DNA of 16,187 bases from Rhodospirillaceae bacterium (GTDB lineage Bacteria > Pseudomonadota > Alphaproteobacteria > Puniceispirillales > Puniceispirillaceae), in NCBI GenBank assembly GCA_002731315.1, contig PCBG01000001.1:1-16187 (forward strand), in the 5' to 3' direction. Position numbers and translations under genes: made by a program. Every line of letters starts with the position of its first letter. Within the stretch, counting starts at the first letter, position 1. A model generated the notes under the pieces. The model was not told where the DNA came from. It saw only the letters and a list, made by a program, of their open reading frames with translations, and made no database searches. Positions 7,501 through 16,023 of this stretch are shown in pieces.

Positions 7501-9843
7501 CTAGCTAACACTTTCGTCACTGATCAGAACCTCTCGCTTGCCTACATGATTTGCTGCACTGATCACGCCATTGCGCTCCATCTCCTCGATGATGGTCGCC
7601 GCCCGATTATATCCTATTTTGAGATGCCGCTGGACGAAACTCGTAGATGCCTTCTGCTCGCGGACCACCAGCTGGACTGCTTGATCATAGAGGCTATTGC
7701 CACTTCCCGTATCAAGGAGGTCGGCGGTGCCGAATGGCAGATCGCCCTCTTCCTCGCTGACCACCTTTTCATCATATTCGGGCGCACCCTGCTTGCGCAG
7801 GTAATTGGCGACTGCCTCGACCTCGGTATCGGCAACAAACGGGCCATGGACACGCATCACGCGCCCACCGCCCTCCATGAACAGCATGTCGCCACGCCCC
7901 AGCAACTGTTCCGCGCCCTGTTCGCCAAGGATGGTCCGGCTATCGATTCTGGATGTCACCTGAAAGCTAATACGTGTCGGAAAATTGGCCTTAATGGTGC
8001 CTGTAATGACATCGACCGACGGGCGCTGTGTTGCCATGATCACATGGATGCCGGCTGCCCGCGCCATCTGCGCCAGCCGCTGCACAGCGGCTTCAATTTC
8101 TTTACCGGCAACAAGCATCAGGTCGGCAACCTCGTCTATTACCACCACAATGAAGGGCAGCGGGGTCAGATCTAGGATTTCCTCTTCATGAACGGGGCGG
8201 CCCGTTTCTGCATCAAATCCTGTCTGTACACGGCGGGTCAGCACCTCGCCATCCTTTCGGGCGTTAGCAAGGCGGGTATTATAGCCTGCAATATTGCGCA
8301 CACCGAGCTTGGCCATGTTACGATATCGGGTTTCCATCTCGCGCACTGCCCATTTCAGCGCCGTCACCGCTTTTGATGGCTCTGTTACCACCGGGCTAAG
8401 AAGATGCGGGATGCCGTCATAGACCGAAAGTTCTAACATTTTCGGGTCAATCATGATCATCCGGCAGCTCTCCGGCGTATGGCGGTATAGCAGCGACAAG
8501 ATCATCGCATTAATGCCCACCGATTTGCCAGAGCCAGTGGTGCCAGCCACCAGCAAATGCGGCATCCGCGCCAGATCAACAACAATCGGCGCACCAGCGA
8601 TATCCTTGCCAAGCGCCATGGGAAGATCACTGTCATTCGCCTGCCAGGCCGGATCATCGAGAATATCACGCAATGCAACGATTTGGCGATCAGCATTCGG
8701 CAATTCTATACCGATCACATTCTGCCCAGGCACACCGGCGACACGCACCGAGACCGCACTCATTGACCGGGCAATATCATCCGCCAGCGAAATCACCCGC
8801 TGTGAACGGGTGCCCGGGGCCGGCTCAAGATCATATCGGGTCACAACCGGCCCATGTCGAGACTGTGTGATCGCCCCCTTGACGCTGAAGTCATTCAATA
8901 CGTTTTCCAGCTCTGCCGCGGTGTCATTAAGCGCCTGACGCGACGGGCCTGACGCTGCCTTTTTTGGCGCAGTCAAAAGCCTTGAGGGCGGCAGGCTAAA
9001 TTCACTGTCCCCGCCAAAATCAAGCCGGCCCTGACCCACCCCCGACGTGGATTTGCTGGCAGCACGGTTATCGTTTTCAAGAAGCGAGGGTTCCTGCCGC
9101 TTCTTGGAAGTCTTGCGCCGCGGCTTTTTAGGTGCTGGTTCGGGTGTCGACGGCGCCGGTGTTGTTTTGATCAAGGTCAGTTCTGTTGAATCAGCCTCGG
9201 CATCAGTACTTGTGGCAGCGTTACGGCGACGGTGCAAAAGCGCCACCAAACCGCGCACTGGGGCCGTTAGCAGGAGAATCTGGCGACGCGACACCGCGCC
9301 GCACCAGGCCCATAGGATGATCCCAACGAGGGTGATTCCCACGCCAAAATAATGTGGCATGGACATGCCAAAAAACGGAGCCGGCTGCGGCAGATACTTC
9401 AGCGCCAGCCCAGCTATGATAACGCCTGCGGCACCGCCAAGGTTGAAGCCAGCAGCAATGCCAAGAGACTCGATCCCGGTGGCCAGGCACAGTACTGCAA
9501 CGGGTGCAAGAAACAGTCTTGCTAGCCACTGCGACACATCTTGCTTGCGCAGCATGCGGTATCCCCACAACACCGGCAGAACGGTAATGAAAAGGCTGGC
9601 GGTGCCAACCGCCGTGCGCAAGCTGCCAGTGACGGCAGCTCCGACGGGACCAAACCAGTTCTGTACCGGTCCGGCGGAATAGGCGCTAGGAGAGGGATCA
9701 AACCGTCCCGGCGAGAAAAACATGAGCGTCAGTGCCAGACCGGCAATCATGACCATCAGGCCAACCAACTCAAGAATGCGCCGCTGCACAAAGTTGCGCA
9801 GCGCGGGAGACAGCAGGGATTTTGTCTGTTGAGGATCGACCAT
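7501..9843 (-). CDS. ftsK: DNA translocase FtsK
   Basis: Septum-anchored, ATP-driven DNA pump that clears the chromosome from the closing septum and activates dimer resolution. The 780-residue protein has four or five hydrophobic segments in residues 22-182, then a short Pro/Lys/Ser linker (about 205-300). The RecA-like motor follows, with Walker A GTTGSGKS (434-441) and Walker B VVVIDE (566-571). The [12 protein letters not shown] motif (604-615) and the [20 protein letters not shown] stretch (630-649) are typical. The C-terminal winged-helix gamma domain (718-778) reads KOPS sites. The linker is much shorter than in E. coli FtsK, as usual in this class. I chose the ATG at 9843 ([11 protein letters not shown]). 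The frame is open to 9921, but that part overlaps the aminotransferase gene. The gap to the aminotransferase stop is 11 nt. Confidence 0.96.
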   Translation of the reverse strand: MVDPQQTKSLLSPALRNFVQRRILELVGLMVMIAGLALTLMFFSPGRFDPSPSAYSAGPVQNWFGPVGAAVTGSLRTAVGTASLFITVLPVLWGYRMLRKQDVSQWLARLFLAPVAVLCLATGIESLGIAAGFNLGGAAGVIIAGLALKYLPQPAPFFGMSMPHYFGVGITLVGIILWAWCGAVSRRQILLLTAPVRGLVALLHRRRNAATSTDAEADSTELTLIKTTPAPSTPEPAPKKPRRKTSKKRQEPSLLENDNRAASKSTSGVGQGRLDFGGDSEFSLPPSRLLTAPKKAASGPSRQALNDTAAELENVLNDFSVKGAITQSRHGPVVTRYDLEPAPGTRSQRVISLADDIARSMSAVSVRVAGVPGQNVIGIELPNADRQIVALRDILDDPAWQANDSDLPMALGKDIAGAPIVVDLARMPHLLVAGTTGSGKSVGINAMILSLLYRHTPESCRMIMIDPKMLELSVYDGIPHLLSPVVTEPSKAVTALKWAVREMETRYRNMAKLGVRNIAGYNTRLANARKDGEVLTRRVQTGFDAETGRPVHEEEILDLTPLPFIVVVIDEVADLMLVAGKEIEAAVQRLAQMARAAGIHVIMATQRPSVDVITGTIKANFPTRISFQVTSRIDSRTILGEQGAEQLLGRGDMLFMEGGGRVMRVHGPFVADTEVEAVANYLRKQGAPEYDEKVVSEEEGDLPFGTADLLDTGSGNSLYDQAVQLVVREQKASTSFVQRHLKIGYNRAATIIEEMERNGVISAANHVGKREVLISDESVS

Positions 9844-9854
9844 GATTGTCTGTA

Positions 9855-11072
9855 TTAAGATCCACCTTCTTGCGTGGCGCCCCGAAGTTGCGCCACACGT
9901 TTCAGGCTTGCCTCGGTGCAAGCGTGGTCATGCACCAGCGCCAGCCTTACATACCCTTCACCTGGGTTCTGTCCATCAACTGTTTCGGCCATAAACCGTC
10001 CCGGCATTACACGCGTCGCCTGTTCTTGCATAAGCCGCCTTGCAAAATTCCTGTCATCGCCAACTGCGAGCCACAAAAAGAAACCACCCTGTGGGGCGGT
10101 TACGCCCAAGTACTGTTCAGCGAGTGTAAAGCTATGGTCATAATGCGCCCGAATTGCGGCAACGTGATCATCATCATCATACAGATCCGCCGCGGCAAAC
10201 AACAACGGTGTCGGCACCAGCGATCCGGAATTGGCCACGAACTTTGCATAGAGGCTAATCACTGCCGCATCACCGACGATAAATCCGCCACGCAGCCCGG
10301 CTGCACTCGACCGTTTGGACAGCGAGTTCAGCACAATCATGTTGCGTAAAGGGTCGAGATCCGTTGCGCCAGCCTCTTCATGCAGGCCCGCCGCCGCCTC
10401 AAGCGCGCCAACAGGTGCTTCACCCCGCCAGATGTCACTATAACATTCATCCATCACCAGCAGGAATTCGTGTTGCCGCGCCAATTTAATTGCAGATTTG
10501 AGCTGCGCAAGTGACATGGCCTCACCCTGCGGATTGGTCGGGCTGCAGAGATAAACAATCACCGCGCGGTCAAGCGTTGCGGACGGGATCGACGCCAGAT
10601 TCGGCACAAAGCCATTCTCAGCAGTGGCGTTCATATAATGTATGGCGGCACCAGAGGCCAGCGCGCCGGCACGCCACGCATGGTAATAGGGGTTGGTTAC
10701 CAATGCCACGGCATCCTTTTTGGTATAACGCACAAGGCCGCCCATCAGCCCAAGCGGCTCACGCGTGCCAGGCACCGGCAACATCTGCAGATCCAGATCA
10801 ACCAGTCCGGCAGCGGATGGCCAGCGTCGCGCGATATACCGGCCAATGGCCGCAGTAAAGATCGGATGGCCAGCAGCTTTCGGATAATACTGCCAGGCAT
10901 CATTATGCCTGGTAATGCTGTCGGTGAGCAGTTCGCCACCAGCAATTTGTGGCTCACCGATCGACATATCTAGCATCTCGGTCCCTGCCGGAAGATCAAT
11001 ATCGGCCAACAGGCTGCGCATCTGCACAAACATATTGCCATCAAAAAGCTCATATTCCGGATTGAGTCTCAT
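9855..11072 (-). CDS. PLP-dependent aminotransferase, class I/II (DapC-like)
   Basis: Fold-type I aminotransferase of 405 residues. The SIGEP stretch (37-41), SPTNPQG (177-183), Asp208 in MDECYSD, the PLP-binding Lys253 in LNSLSKRS and Arg376 (YVRLALV), which binds the substrate carboxylate, are all present. The overall pattern resembles N-succinyl-LL-diaminopimelate aminotransferases (DapC) more than aspartate aminotransferase. dapF lies in the same run, and this makes DapC the best guess, but substrate cannot be read from sequence. The ATG at 11072 has only a weak AAGCG-like site. It is the first gene of the minus-strand run, 11 nt ahead of ftsK. The region upstream holds two short inverted repeats. 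Confidence 0.88.
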   Translation of the reverse strand: MRLNPEYELFDGNMFVQMRSLLADIDLPAGTEMLDMSIGEPQIAGGELLTDSITRHNDAWQYYPKAAGHPIFTAAIGRYIARRWPSAAGLVDLDLQMLPVPGTREPLGLMGGLVRYTKKDAVALVTNPYYHAWRAGALASGAAIHYMNATAENGFVPNLASIPSATLDRAVIVYLCSPTNPQGEAMSLAQLKSAIKLARQHEFLLVMDECYSDIWRGEAPVGALEAAAGLHEEAGATDLDPLRNMIVLNSLSKRSSAAGLRGGFIVGDAAVISLYAKFVANSGSLVPTPLLFAAADLYDDDDHVAAIRAHYDHSFTLAEQYLGVTAPQGGFFLWLAVGDDRNFARRLMQEQATRVMPGRFMAETVDGQNPGEGYVRLALVHDHACTEASLKRVAQLRGATQEGGS

Positions 11073-11324
11073 CGCTTGATAGCCCGATCAACAATTGGCC
11101 CGTTCCAGGTTCGGAACATTTTTGCATGACAGTGCGACCAAGCGGTCGCCTGCCTGCCAGTCTGTCGTAACCCATCGCCGGGAATCTGGCAATTGCCGCG
11201 CCGCAAAATGCTGTGAGCACACCATACTGCAAGGAAGGCTGTAACTGCATTTCGCATGGACTTGCTGCGGGGATATGCCTACATCTTGACCGGGCACTGA
11301 TCGGTTAGACGGAGACGCCAAGCC
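11073..11324. other. Divergent intergenic region with two short inverted repeats
   Basis: This 252-bp gap lies between the aminotransferase and the HAD phosphatase genes. It holds a 5-bp repeat (11102-11106 with 11113-11117) followed by ATTTTT on the plus strand, and a perfect 6-bp repeat (11134-11139 with 11144-11149). A GGAG ribosome site for the HAD gene lies at 11311-11314. Small open frames here lack ribosome sites or family features, and I do not call a gene. Confidence 0.6.
11134..11149. repeat. Perfect 6-bp inverted repeat upstream of aminotransferase
   Basis: GCGACC and GGTCGC flank a 4-nt loop, AAGC. It lies about 60 bp upstream of the aminotransferase start, so it could be a leader hairpin or an operator. 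There is no T-tract next to it. Confidence 0.5.
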
Positions 11325-11873
11325 ATGACAAACGCAGATACGACAAGCTCGCAGCCCGCCATTTTTATGGATCGGGACAATACGCTGACTGTCGATGCAA
11401 AGGGCTATACTTGGCGGCTTTCCGATTTTGCAATGATCGAGGGGGCCGGCGCATCGCTGGAGCTGTTTCACAAGCTTGGCCTGCCCGTATTTGTCGTGAC
11501 CAATCAAGGCGGGATCGGCAAAGGGCTATATAGCCGGAACGACATGCAGCATTTCCATGACCGGCTGGCGGCAGAAGCCATTGCTGCCGGCGGAATGATC
11601 ACCGATTTTGCTTTCTGTCCCCACCACCCAGATTCGCATGACCCTGCGCTGCGCACCCCTTGCAACTGGCGCAAGCCGGCACCCGGCATGATACTGGCGC
11701 TTGCAGAACGCTGGCAGATTGATCTAGCCGCGTCGGTGATGGTGGGTGACCGCGACAGCGATGTAGCTGCCGGCAAGGCCGCCGGATGCCATGCCTATCG
11801 CTTCGATGGTGGTAATCTGCTGCCGCTGGCACAGCATATCGTGACAGCGCATTTTAACGGGGCTCGGCTGTGA
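11325..11873 (+). CDS. HAD-family phosphatase, GmhB/HisB-N type
   Basis: A 182-residue HAD hydrolase of the histidinol-phosphate / heptose-bisphosphate phosphatase group. Asp16 and Asp18 in MDRDNTLT are the nucleophile and acid, VTNQGGIGKG (58-67) is motif 2, Lys117 in RKP is motif 3, and VGDRDSD (140-146) is motif 4. A GmhB-like zinc loop follows, with Cys98 and His100 (FCPHHPD) and then Cys113, but the residue expected to be the fourth ligand is Trp115 (PCNWRKP instead of C-x-CRKP). The start codon has GGAG 10 nt upstream. The end overlaps the next gene by 4 nt (GTGA). GmhB would make it a heptose step for LPS, but no other heptose gene is here, so the substrate is open. Confidence 0.88.
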   Translation: MTNADTTSSQPAIFMDRDNTLTVDAKGYTWRLSDFAMIEGAGASLELFHKLGLPVFVVTNQGGIGKGLYSRNDMQHFHDRLAAEAIAAGGMITDFAFCPHHPDSHDPALRTPCNWRKPAPGMILALAERWQIDLAASVMVGDRDSDVAAGKAAGCHAYRFDGGNLLPLAQHIVTAHFNGARL

Positions 11874-13165
11874 AAAAAGATGTTGCAATCATTGGTGGCG
11901 GATTGACGGGGCTGATGATGGCGCGCGCGCTGTCTGTCACCAGCGTATCAATCTGTCTTCTCGACAGCTCAACAGGCGATTACGGCATGGTCGATGAACG
12001 TACTACAACCATCCATGCGGCGGGCATGCGGATGTTGGACACACTCGGCATCTGGCAATTTCTGCCAGATGCCGCCACGCCGATCATGCGGATTGCAGTT
12101 GCCGAAGGCGCGCCGCCGACCGGCCTTGCCGCGCGCCGACGGCCAGATAGTGACCTTACTTGGCAGGCAGCAGAGGACCCATTGGCCTACGTGGTCCGCA
12201 ATGCCGATCTGCAGAAAGCGCTGATAGAGACACTAGCCTCCACAAACTTGCCAACCTCATCAGTCTCAAGCGCAATGAAAGGTAAACCAGACGGACATGG
12301 CAGTCTCCAAATCATGCTCGGTGCCACGCTTGCCGGCATGACGCGCGATGGCGCCAGCATGCAACTGGAAATCGATACCGGTAACGGCAATCTAAGTCGG
12401 CTCACGACGCGTCTTGTTGTCGCCTGCGACGGCGCAAACAGCCATGTCGCCAAGCTGGCCGAACTGCCGGCACGTGAAGAGCGCCCCTCCCAGACAGCAA
12501 TTGTCAGTACTCTGCGCGCTGAACGCTCACATCAGAATACTGCCTTCCAACGGTTTCTGCCGGGGGGGCCATTTGCCCTGATGCCGCTGGCTGGCCCGCA
12601 GCTATCACTTGTCTGGACAATGCCAACAGCAGAAGCCGAAACGCTGATGGCGGCAGAGCCGCAGATTTTCGAGGCTGCTTGTATGGAGGCCTTTGGCCAG
12701 TCCCTTGGGTATCTGCATCTTGACGGCCAGCGCCTTGCCTGGCCATTGCGTCCATCAGTGCGTAGGCGGATTACCGCGCCGGGGGTTGTTCTCGCCGGTG
12801 ATGCGGCACACGCGCTGCATCCAATAGCGGGTCAGGGCTATAATCTGGCTCTAGGTGATGCAGCCGTTCTGGCAGACTGTCTGGCACAGGCACGGGCACG
12901 AGGTCTCACCCCCGACCACCCATCGGTCTGGAACGGGTATGAGGAAGGGCGGCGCGCTGAACGGTTTTTGATGAGCGCGGCAACATCCGGGATCAATCAG
13001 CTGTTCGCGCGCAGCCCGAAGAGGGTCAGGCGGCTGGTCGGTGCCGGGTTTGCGATGCTGGAGCGCACAAGGCTGAAGAATATGTTTTCGAACATCGCCA
13101 CGGGTGGCCTGCTTACCCGCGCTGCCTTGATGGAGGGACGGTATCCGGGCAGCGCACCAAAGTAA
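11870..13165 (+). CDS. UbiH/COQ6-family FAD-dependent hydroxylase
   Basis: Flavin monooxygenase of the UbiH/UbiF/UbiI/COQ6 group, which adds ring hydroxyls during ubiquinone synthesis. The 431-residue protein shows the FAD-binding GGGLTG (9-14), the conserved DER (42-44), the ACDGANS motif (185-191), and GDAAHALHPIAGQG (310-323). The following stretch reads YNLALGD where most members have an Arg just before the Asp (GLRD). This may be lineage drift. The start is GTG at 11870, overlapping the previous stop as GTGA, so translation is probably coupled. Which ring position it hydroxylates cannot be told, and other COQ6-like hydroxylases are possible. It converges on the DUF971 gene with 30 nt between. 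Confidence 0.9.
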   Translation: MKKDVAIIGGGLTGLMMARALSVTSVSICLLDSSTGDYGMVDERTTTIHAAGMRMLDTLGIWQFLPDAATPIMRIAVAEGAPPTGLAARRRPDSDLTWQAAEDPLAYVVRNADLQKALIETLASTNLPTSSVSSAMKGKPDGHGSLQIMLGATLAGMTRDGASMQLEIDTGNGNLSRLTTRLVVACDGANSHVAKLAELPAREERPSQTAIVSTLRAERSHQNTAFQRFLPGGPFALMPLAGPQLSLVWTMPTAEAETLMAAEPQIFEAACMEAFGQSLGYLHLDGQRLAWPLRPSVRRRITAPGVVLAGDAAHALHPIAGQGYNLALGDAAVLADCLAQARARGLTPDHPSVWNGYEEGRRAERFLMSAATSGINQLFARSPKRVRRLVGAGFAMLERTRLKNMFSNIATGGLLTRAALMEGRYPGSAPK

Positions 13166-13195
13166 CATCGCGGCATTAAGGCAGGGGCTCTGACT

Positions 13196-13567
13196 CTAGG
13201 CATCTCGAGACAGACCGAGGCTGTCCAGCCGCTCGAGATAGTCCGCCATCAAGCGATCCTGACGCGCGGCGTAATCCTGAAGAAGTGACCAGCTGTAAAT
13301 TCCTGTGTCATGACCATCATCGAAAGTAATCTTGACCGCATAATTTCCAATAGGCGCAATCCCGGTGATCGTGATACTTCGTTTGCCAGCAGGGGTGGTT
13401 TTCTGGCCCTCGCCATGACCCTGTACTTCTGCAGAAGGCGATTCAACGCGCAACACTTCGGCTGTCAGATGCGCAGTTTGCCCCGACGCGAAGGTGATCT
13501 GAAGCGTAGTTTTGTCAGCCGAGAGTCTGATTTCGCGGGGCGGGGCGGCGCCATCGGCCGCTGTCAT
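13196..13567 (-). CDS. DUF971 (gamma-butyrobetaine hydroxylase-like N-terminal) protein
   Basis: A 123-residue stand-alone DUF971 domain. It shows [16 protein letters not shown] (37-52), the family core, and [22 protein letters not shown] (72-93 region), whose His and Asp residues resemble a metal-binding site. In other proteins this domain is fused to gamma-butyrobetaine hydroxylase or to the Fe-S scaffold HCF101, so a metal or Fe-S link is possible but unproven. The start overlaps the Trm112-like gene by 4 nt (ATGA). It is the last gene of the run and converges on the UbiH-like gene. Confidence 0.87.
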   Translation of the reverse strand: MTAADGAAPPREIRLSADKTTLQITFASGQTAHLTAEVLRVESPSAEVQGHGEGQKTTPAGKRSITITGIAPIGNYAVKITFDDGHDTGIYSWSLLQDYAARQDRLMADYLERLDSLGLSRDA

Positions 13568-13818
13568 GTGGACGAACCGCCTGACTGGTCACCATCAGGC
13601 CTATCTGAGTCCAGTTCACGGGCCTCTTCAACCAGCATGACAGGCACTCCGTCGCGGATCGGAAAGGCCTTGCCAAGCTGGCGGCTAACCAGCTCGTTCC
13701 GCACACGATCATATTCAAGCGGCCCATGCGTGACCGGGCAGACCAGAACATCCAGCAACGTCGGGTCAATGACCTTGTCAGCACCTTTCAACAGATTTTT
13801 GTCAGTGTCGCGCGTCAT
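13564..13818 (-). CDS. Trm112-family / UPF0434 small protein
   Basis: A small protein of 84 residues with the family core [17 protein letters not shown] (about 21-37) followed by [20 protein letters not shown] (42-61). Eukaryotic and archaeal Trm112 activates methyltransferases; the bacterial role is not settled. Only one cysteine (Cys27) is present, so the zinc ligands of some members are missing. I chose the ATG at 13818, which has a GAGGA-like site about 12 nt upstream. An ATG at 13836 would add six residues. It overlaps the LON-domain gene by 17 nt and the DUF971 gene by 4 nt, which implies tight coupling. Confidence 0.85.
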   Translation of the reverse strand: MTRDTDKNLLKGADKVIDPTLLDVLVCPVTHGPLEYDRVRNELVSRQLGKAFPIRDGVPVMLVEEARELDSDRPDGDQSGGSST

Positions 13819-14449
13819 TGCCGCCGTTATCCTCATGAAGCGCCATTTCCATCATGGCGATCAGCAAATCGGCCCGCCGCGCCATCCCGTCTGCCTCGAG
13901 AAGCGCTTGTTTTTCGGCAACTTCGAAAGGGCACACCATCGCCAGCGTATTCAAGATCTGCTCATCCTCTGACTGTTCTATCTGGTCCCAATCGGCATCA
14001 AATCCGCGCGCCGCAAAATACCGCCGCATGACTGTGAACATGCGCTCGCGATCAGCGATGCTTTGCTGTACTTCTTCAAGATCTTTCGCGAATTCGGACC
14101 AGTCTACCTGAGCGAGCCGATATCCATTTTCTGTCAAATCATGGCCATGAAGGCGAAAACGGCAAACCCCATTCAGTGCGATCATATACCGCCCATCCTC
14201 GGTTTCCTGAAAGTAACTTATACGACCAGCACACCCTATTCCGAAAAGGCCGCCCTGTTCTTCCATTGGCTGGACCATCCCGATCAGCCGTTCCGGCTGA
14301 CCGAGCGCATCATCCACCATCACCAGATAGCGCGGTTCAAAGATATTCAATGGTAGCTGGCCGCCAGGCAGAAGCAATGCGCTTGGCAGCGGAAAAATGG
14401 GCATCTCTGTCGGCAGATCAATCCTGTCATCCATTTTTGCGCTCATCAT
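13802..14449 (-). CDS. LON substrate-binding-domain protein (stand-alone)
   Basis: A 215-residue protein holding only the N-terminal substrate-binding domain of Lon proteases (PF02190 type), without ATPase or peptidase parts. Its hallmark is [20 protein letters not shown] (19-38) followed by PRYLVMV. A central IGMVQP (56-61) and GCAGRI (73-78) and a helical C-terminal half follow. Such proteins occur widely in alphaproteobacteria, and their role (protein quality control or adaptor) is inferred. An AGGA site lies 4 nt before the ATG at 14449 and 7 nt before a second ATG at 14446, so the second may be used. It is 29 nt downstream of the CnoX-like gene. Confidence 0.88.
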   Translation of the reverse strand: MMSAKMDDRIDLPTEMPIFPLPSALLLPGGQLPLNIFEPRYLVMVDDALGQPERLIGMVQPMEEQGGLFGIGCAGRISYFQETEDGRYMIALNGVCRFRLHGHDLTENGYRLAQVDWSEFAKDLEEVQQSIADRERMFTVMRRYFAARGFDADWDQIEQSEDEQILNTLAMVCPFEVAEKQALLEADGMARRADLLIAMMEMALHEDNGGNDARH

Positions 14450-14478
14450 AGAGTCCTGTTTGTCTGTGAAAAATCGGT

Positions 14479-15378
14479 TCAGGAAAAAAGTAATGTAGAC
14501 AGTTTGCGGCGGCTGGCGATGACGTCAGGGTTGCTGGCACCAAGTGAGGCAAAAAACTCCAGAAGTTGCACACGTGCGGCCTCATCATTCCAACTGCGGT
14601 CAATCCGGATCGATTCCAGAAGATGTGTCATCGCATCGCCATACTCGCCAACGGCAAAAAGAGCCATCGCCAACGATTGTCTTGCCTCGAGATTACTGGC
14701 ATCTAGTTCGACTGCAGCCCTTGCGGTATCAAGTTTACCTGCCGCACCAGCCGCTTTCTGCGCCAGTTCCAATGCGCCAATGGCCTGTTTCATTGCAGCA
14801 TCTTCAAGGAATTCATCGTTTAGCTGCCCAATAATCTCGGAGGCGCCCTCTAGGTCTCCGGTGCCGGTCAGGCAGCGCACAACACCCGCTAGGGCAGCGG
14901 CAGATCCTGGATCCGACCCCATCGCCTGCTGGAAATGCGCCATGGCCGTATCATAGTCACCCGTTGACAGCGCGGCATTGCCCGCTTCCAGTACCATCGC
15001 GACATCAGCGCCCGCGCCTCCCATGCTGGATAGCTTGTCAACGAACTGGCGAACGGTGGATTCCGGCTGCGCACCGCTGAACCCGTCTACCGGCTTGCCG
15101 TCTACAAAGCCGAAGACCGTAGGCACAGACTGGACCCGCATCTGCGCCGCGATCTCATTATTCTCGTCAATATTGACGCGCACCATGCGCACCTTGCCGT
15201 TGCTGGTCCCAACAACCTTTTCAAGAACAGGTCCCAGCTGTTTGCACGGCCCGCACCAGGGGGCCCAGAACTGGACGATAGTCGGGGTAGTTGCCGATGC
15301 ATCAATGACCTCGGTCATGAAATTATTGATATCTACATCCAGAGGAACGGTCTCGCCGCCTGAAATCAGCTGGTCCAT
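14479..15378 (-). CDS. CnoX/YbbN-like thioredoxin-TPR co-chaperone
   Basis: A 299-residue protein with an N-terminal thioredoxin fold and a C-terminal TPR-rich helical region. WCGPC (41-45) is a complete redox centre and Pro86 in VPTVFGF is the cis-proline. TPR-like helices occupy about 125-280. E. coli CnoX guards GroEL and DnaK substrates from over-oxidation but lacks the WCGPC pair, whereas this one should also be redox active. I chose the ATG at 15378, because the longer frame starts with TTG at 15393. AAGAGAG lies just upstream as a ribosome site. It leads the run toward the LON, Trm112-like and DUF971 genes. Confidence 0.92.
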   Translation of the reverse strand: MDQLISGGETVPLDVDINNFMTEVIDASATTPTIVQFWAPWCGPCKQLGPVLEKVVGTSNGKVRMVRVNIDENNEIAAQMRVQSVPTVFGFVDGKPVDGFSGAQPESTVRQFVDKLSSMGGAGADVAMVLEAGNAALSTGDYDTAMAHFQQAMGSDPGSAAALAGVVRCLTGTGDLEGASEIIGQLNDEFLEDAAMKQAIGALELAQKAAGAAGKLDTARAAVELDASNLEARQSLAMALFAVGEYGDAMTHLLESIRIDRSWNDEAARVQLLEFFASLGASNPDVIASRRKLSTLLFS

Positions 15379-15504
15379 GGCACTCTCTTGCAATTATAGG
15401 ATGCCGCTACCGCCGCACGAAATCTGGGCGCGTTGCATCTTGTCTAACGTGTTGAATTTAGGCATCCCCAGCATCAAAACAAGGTGCCAGCTGCTTCAGG
15501 GCCG
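15379..15504. other. Intergenic region upstream of cnoX-like gene
   Basis: This 126-bp gap follows the ProX-type gene on the same strand. It carries a TATAAT match described separately. I see no stem-loop with a T-tract that would end the upstream gene. Confidence 0.5.
15393..15398 (-). promoter_or_regulatory. Possible -10 element of cnoX-like gene
   Basis: A perfect TATAAT on the minus strand, with only a poor -35 match (TTCGTG, 15416-15421) 17 nt upstream. A start about 7 nt downstream would leave a leader of only 8 nt before the ATG at 15378. It may be chance; low confidence. Confidence 0.3.
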
Positions 15505-16023
15505 CTAAAGGTTGATAATCTTTGGCTGGTGACCTGTTATCTTCAGGAAGGCTTGGATGTCGTCAGGTGTCACGCCAAGTGTCAGATCATTCACCAGCGG
15601 ATGAAAATAAACGCGGTCCACCTGCAGCAGGCTGCTGTCCAGTGCCAACTGCACCTGATGGCTGGTATCATTCACAAGGGTAAACAGACTGACGGCGCCC
15701 GGACGAACGCCCAGAAACTCAAACAGACGGTCTGGCCTGCCAAAAGACAGCCGGTCTGCCGAGATATCCTCCTGTAAGCTTTTCAGGTCAACCGCTTGGT
15801 CTTCCTGCGTGATAACCAGGAAGTTGCGTTTCTTGCGATCCCGCAAATACAGGTTTTTTACATGGGTGCCTGACATGCCATCGCGATATTCCTTTGAATC
15901 CTCGACCGTGCGCACTGGCGGATGGCTGTAATGCGTGTAGGCAATGCCGGCCGCATCCAGCTGCGCCATCAAAGTTTCGGGCGTGGTGGGCAAGCTATCC
16001 TTGAAAGCTGAAGAGGCATCCAT
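15505..16023 (-). CDS. ProX/PrdX-type prolyl-tRNA editing deacylase (YbaK domain)
   Basis: Trans-editing enzyme of the YbaK/ProRS-INS family that removes Ala from mischarged tRNA-Pro. The 172 residues match a free-standing ProX/PrdX. The conserved Lys56 in GTHVKNLYL, the PGAVSLFTLVND stretch (108-119) and HPLVNDLT (141-148) match the PrdX subgroup better than plain YbaK. I chose the ATG at 16023 (MDASSAFKDSLP). The frame is open to 16131, but the extra 36 residues are a Cys/Arg-rich stretch with no family support. The ribosome site is weak. It is followed on the same strand, 126 nt later, by the CnoX-like gene. Confidence 0.9.
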   Translation of the reverse strand: MDASSAFKDSLPTTPETLMAQLDAAGIAYTHYSHPPVRTVEDSKEYRDGMSGTHVKNLYLRDRKKRNFLVITQEDQAVDLKSLQEDISADRLSFGRPDRLFEFLGVRPGAVSLFTLVNDTSHQVQLALDSSLLQVDRVYFHPLVNDLTLGVTPDDIQAFLKITGHQPKIINL

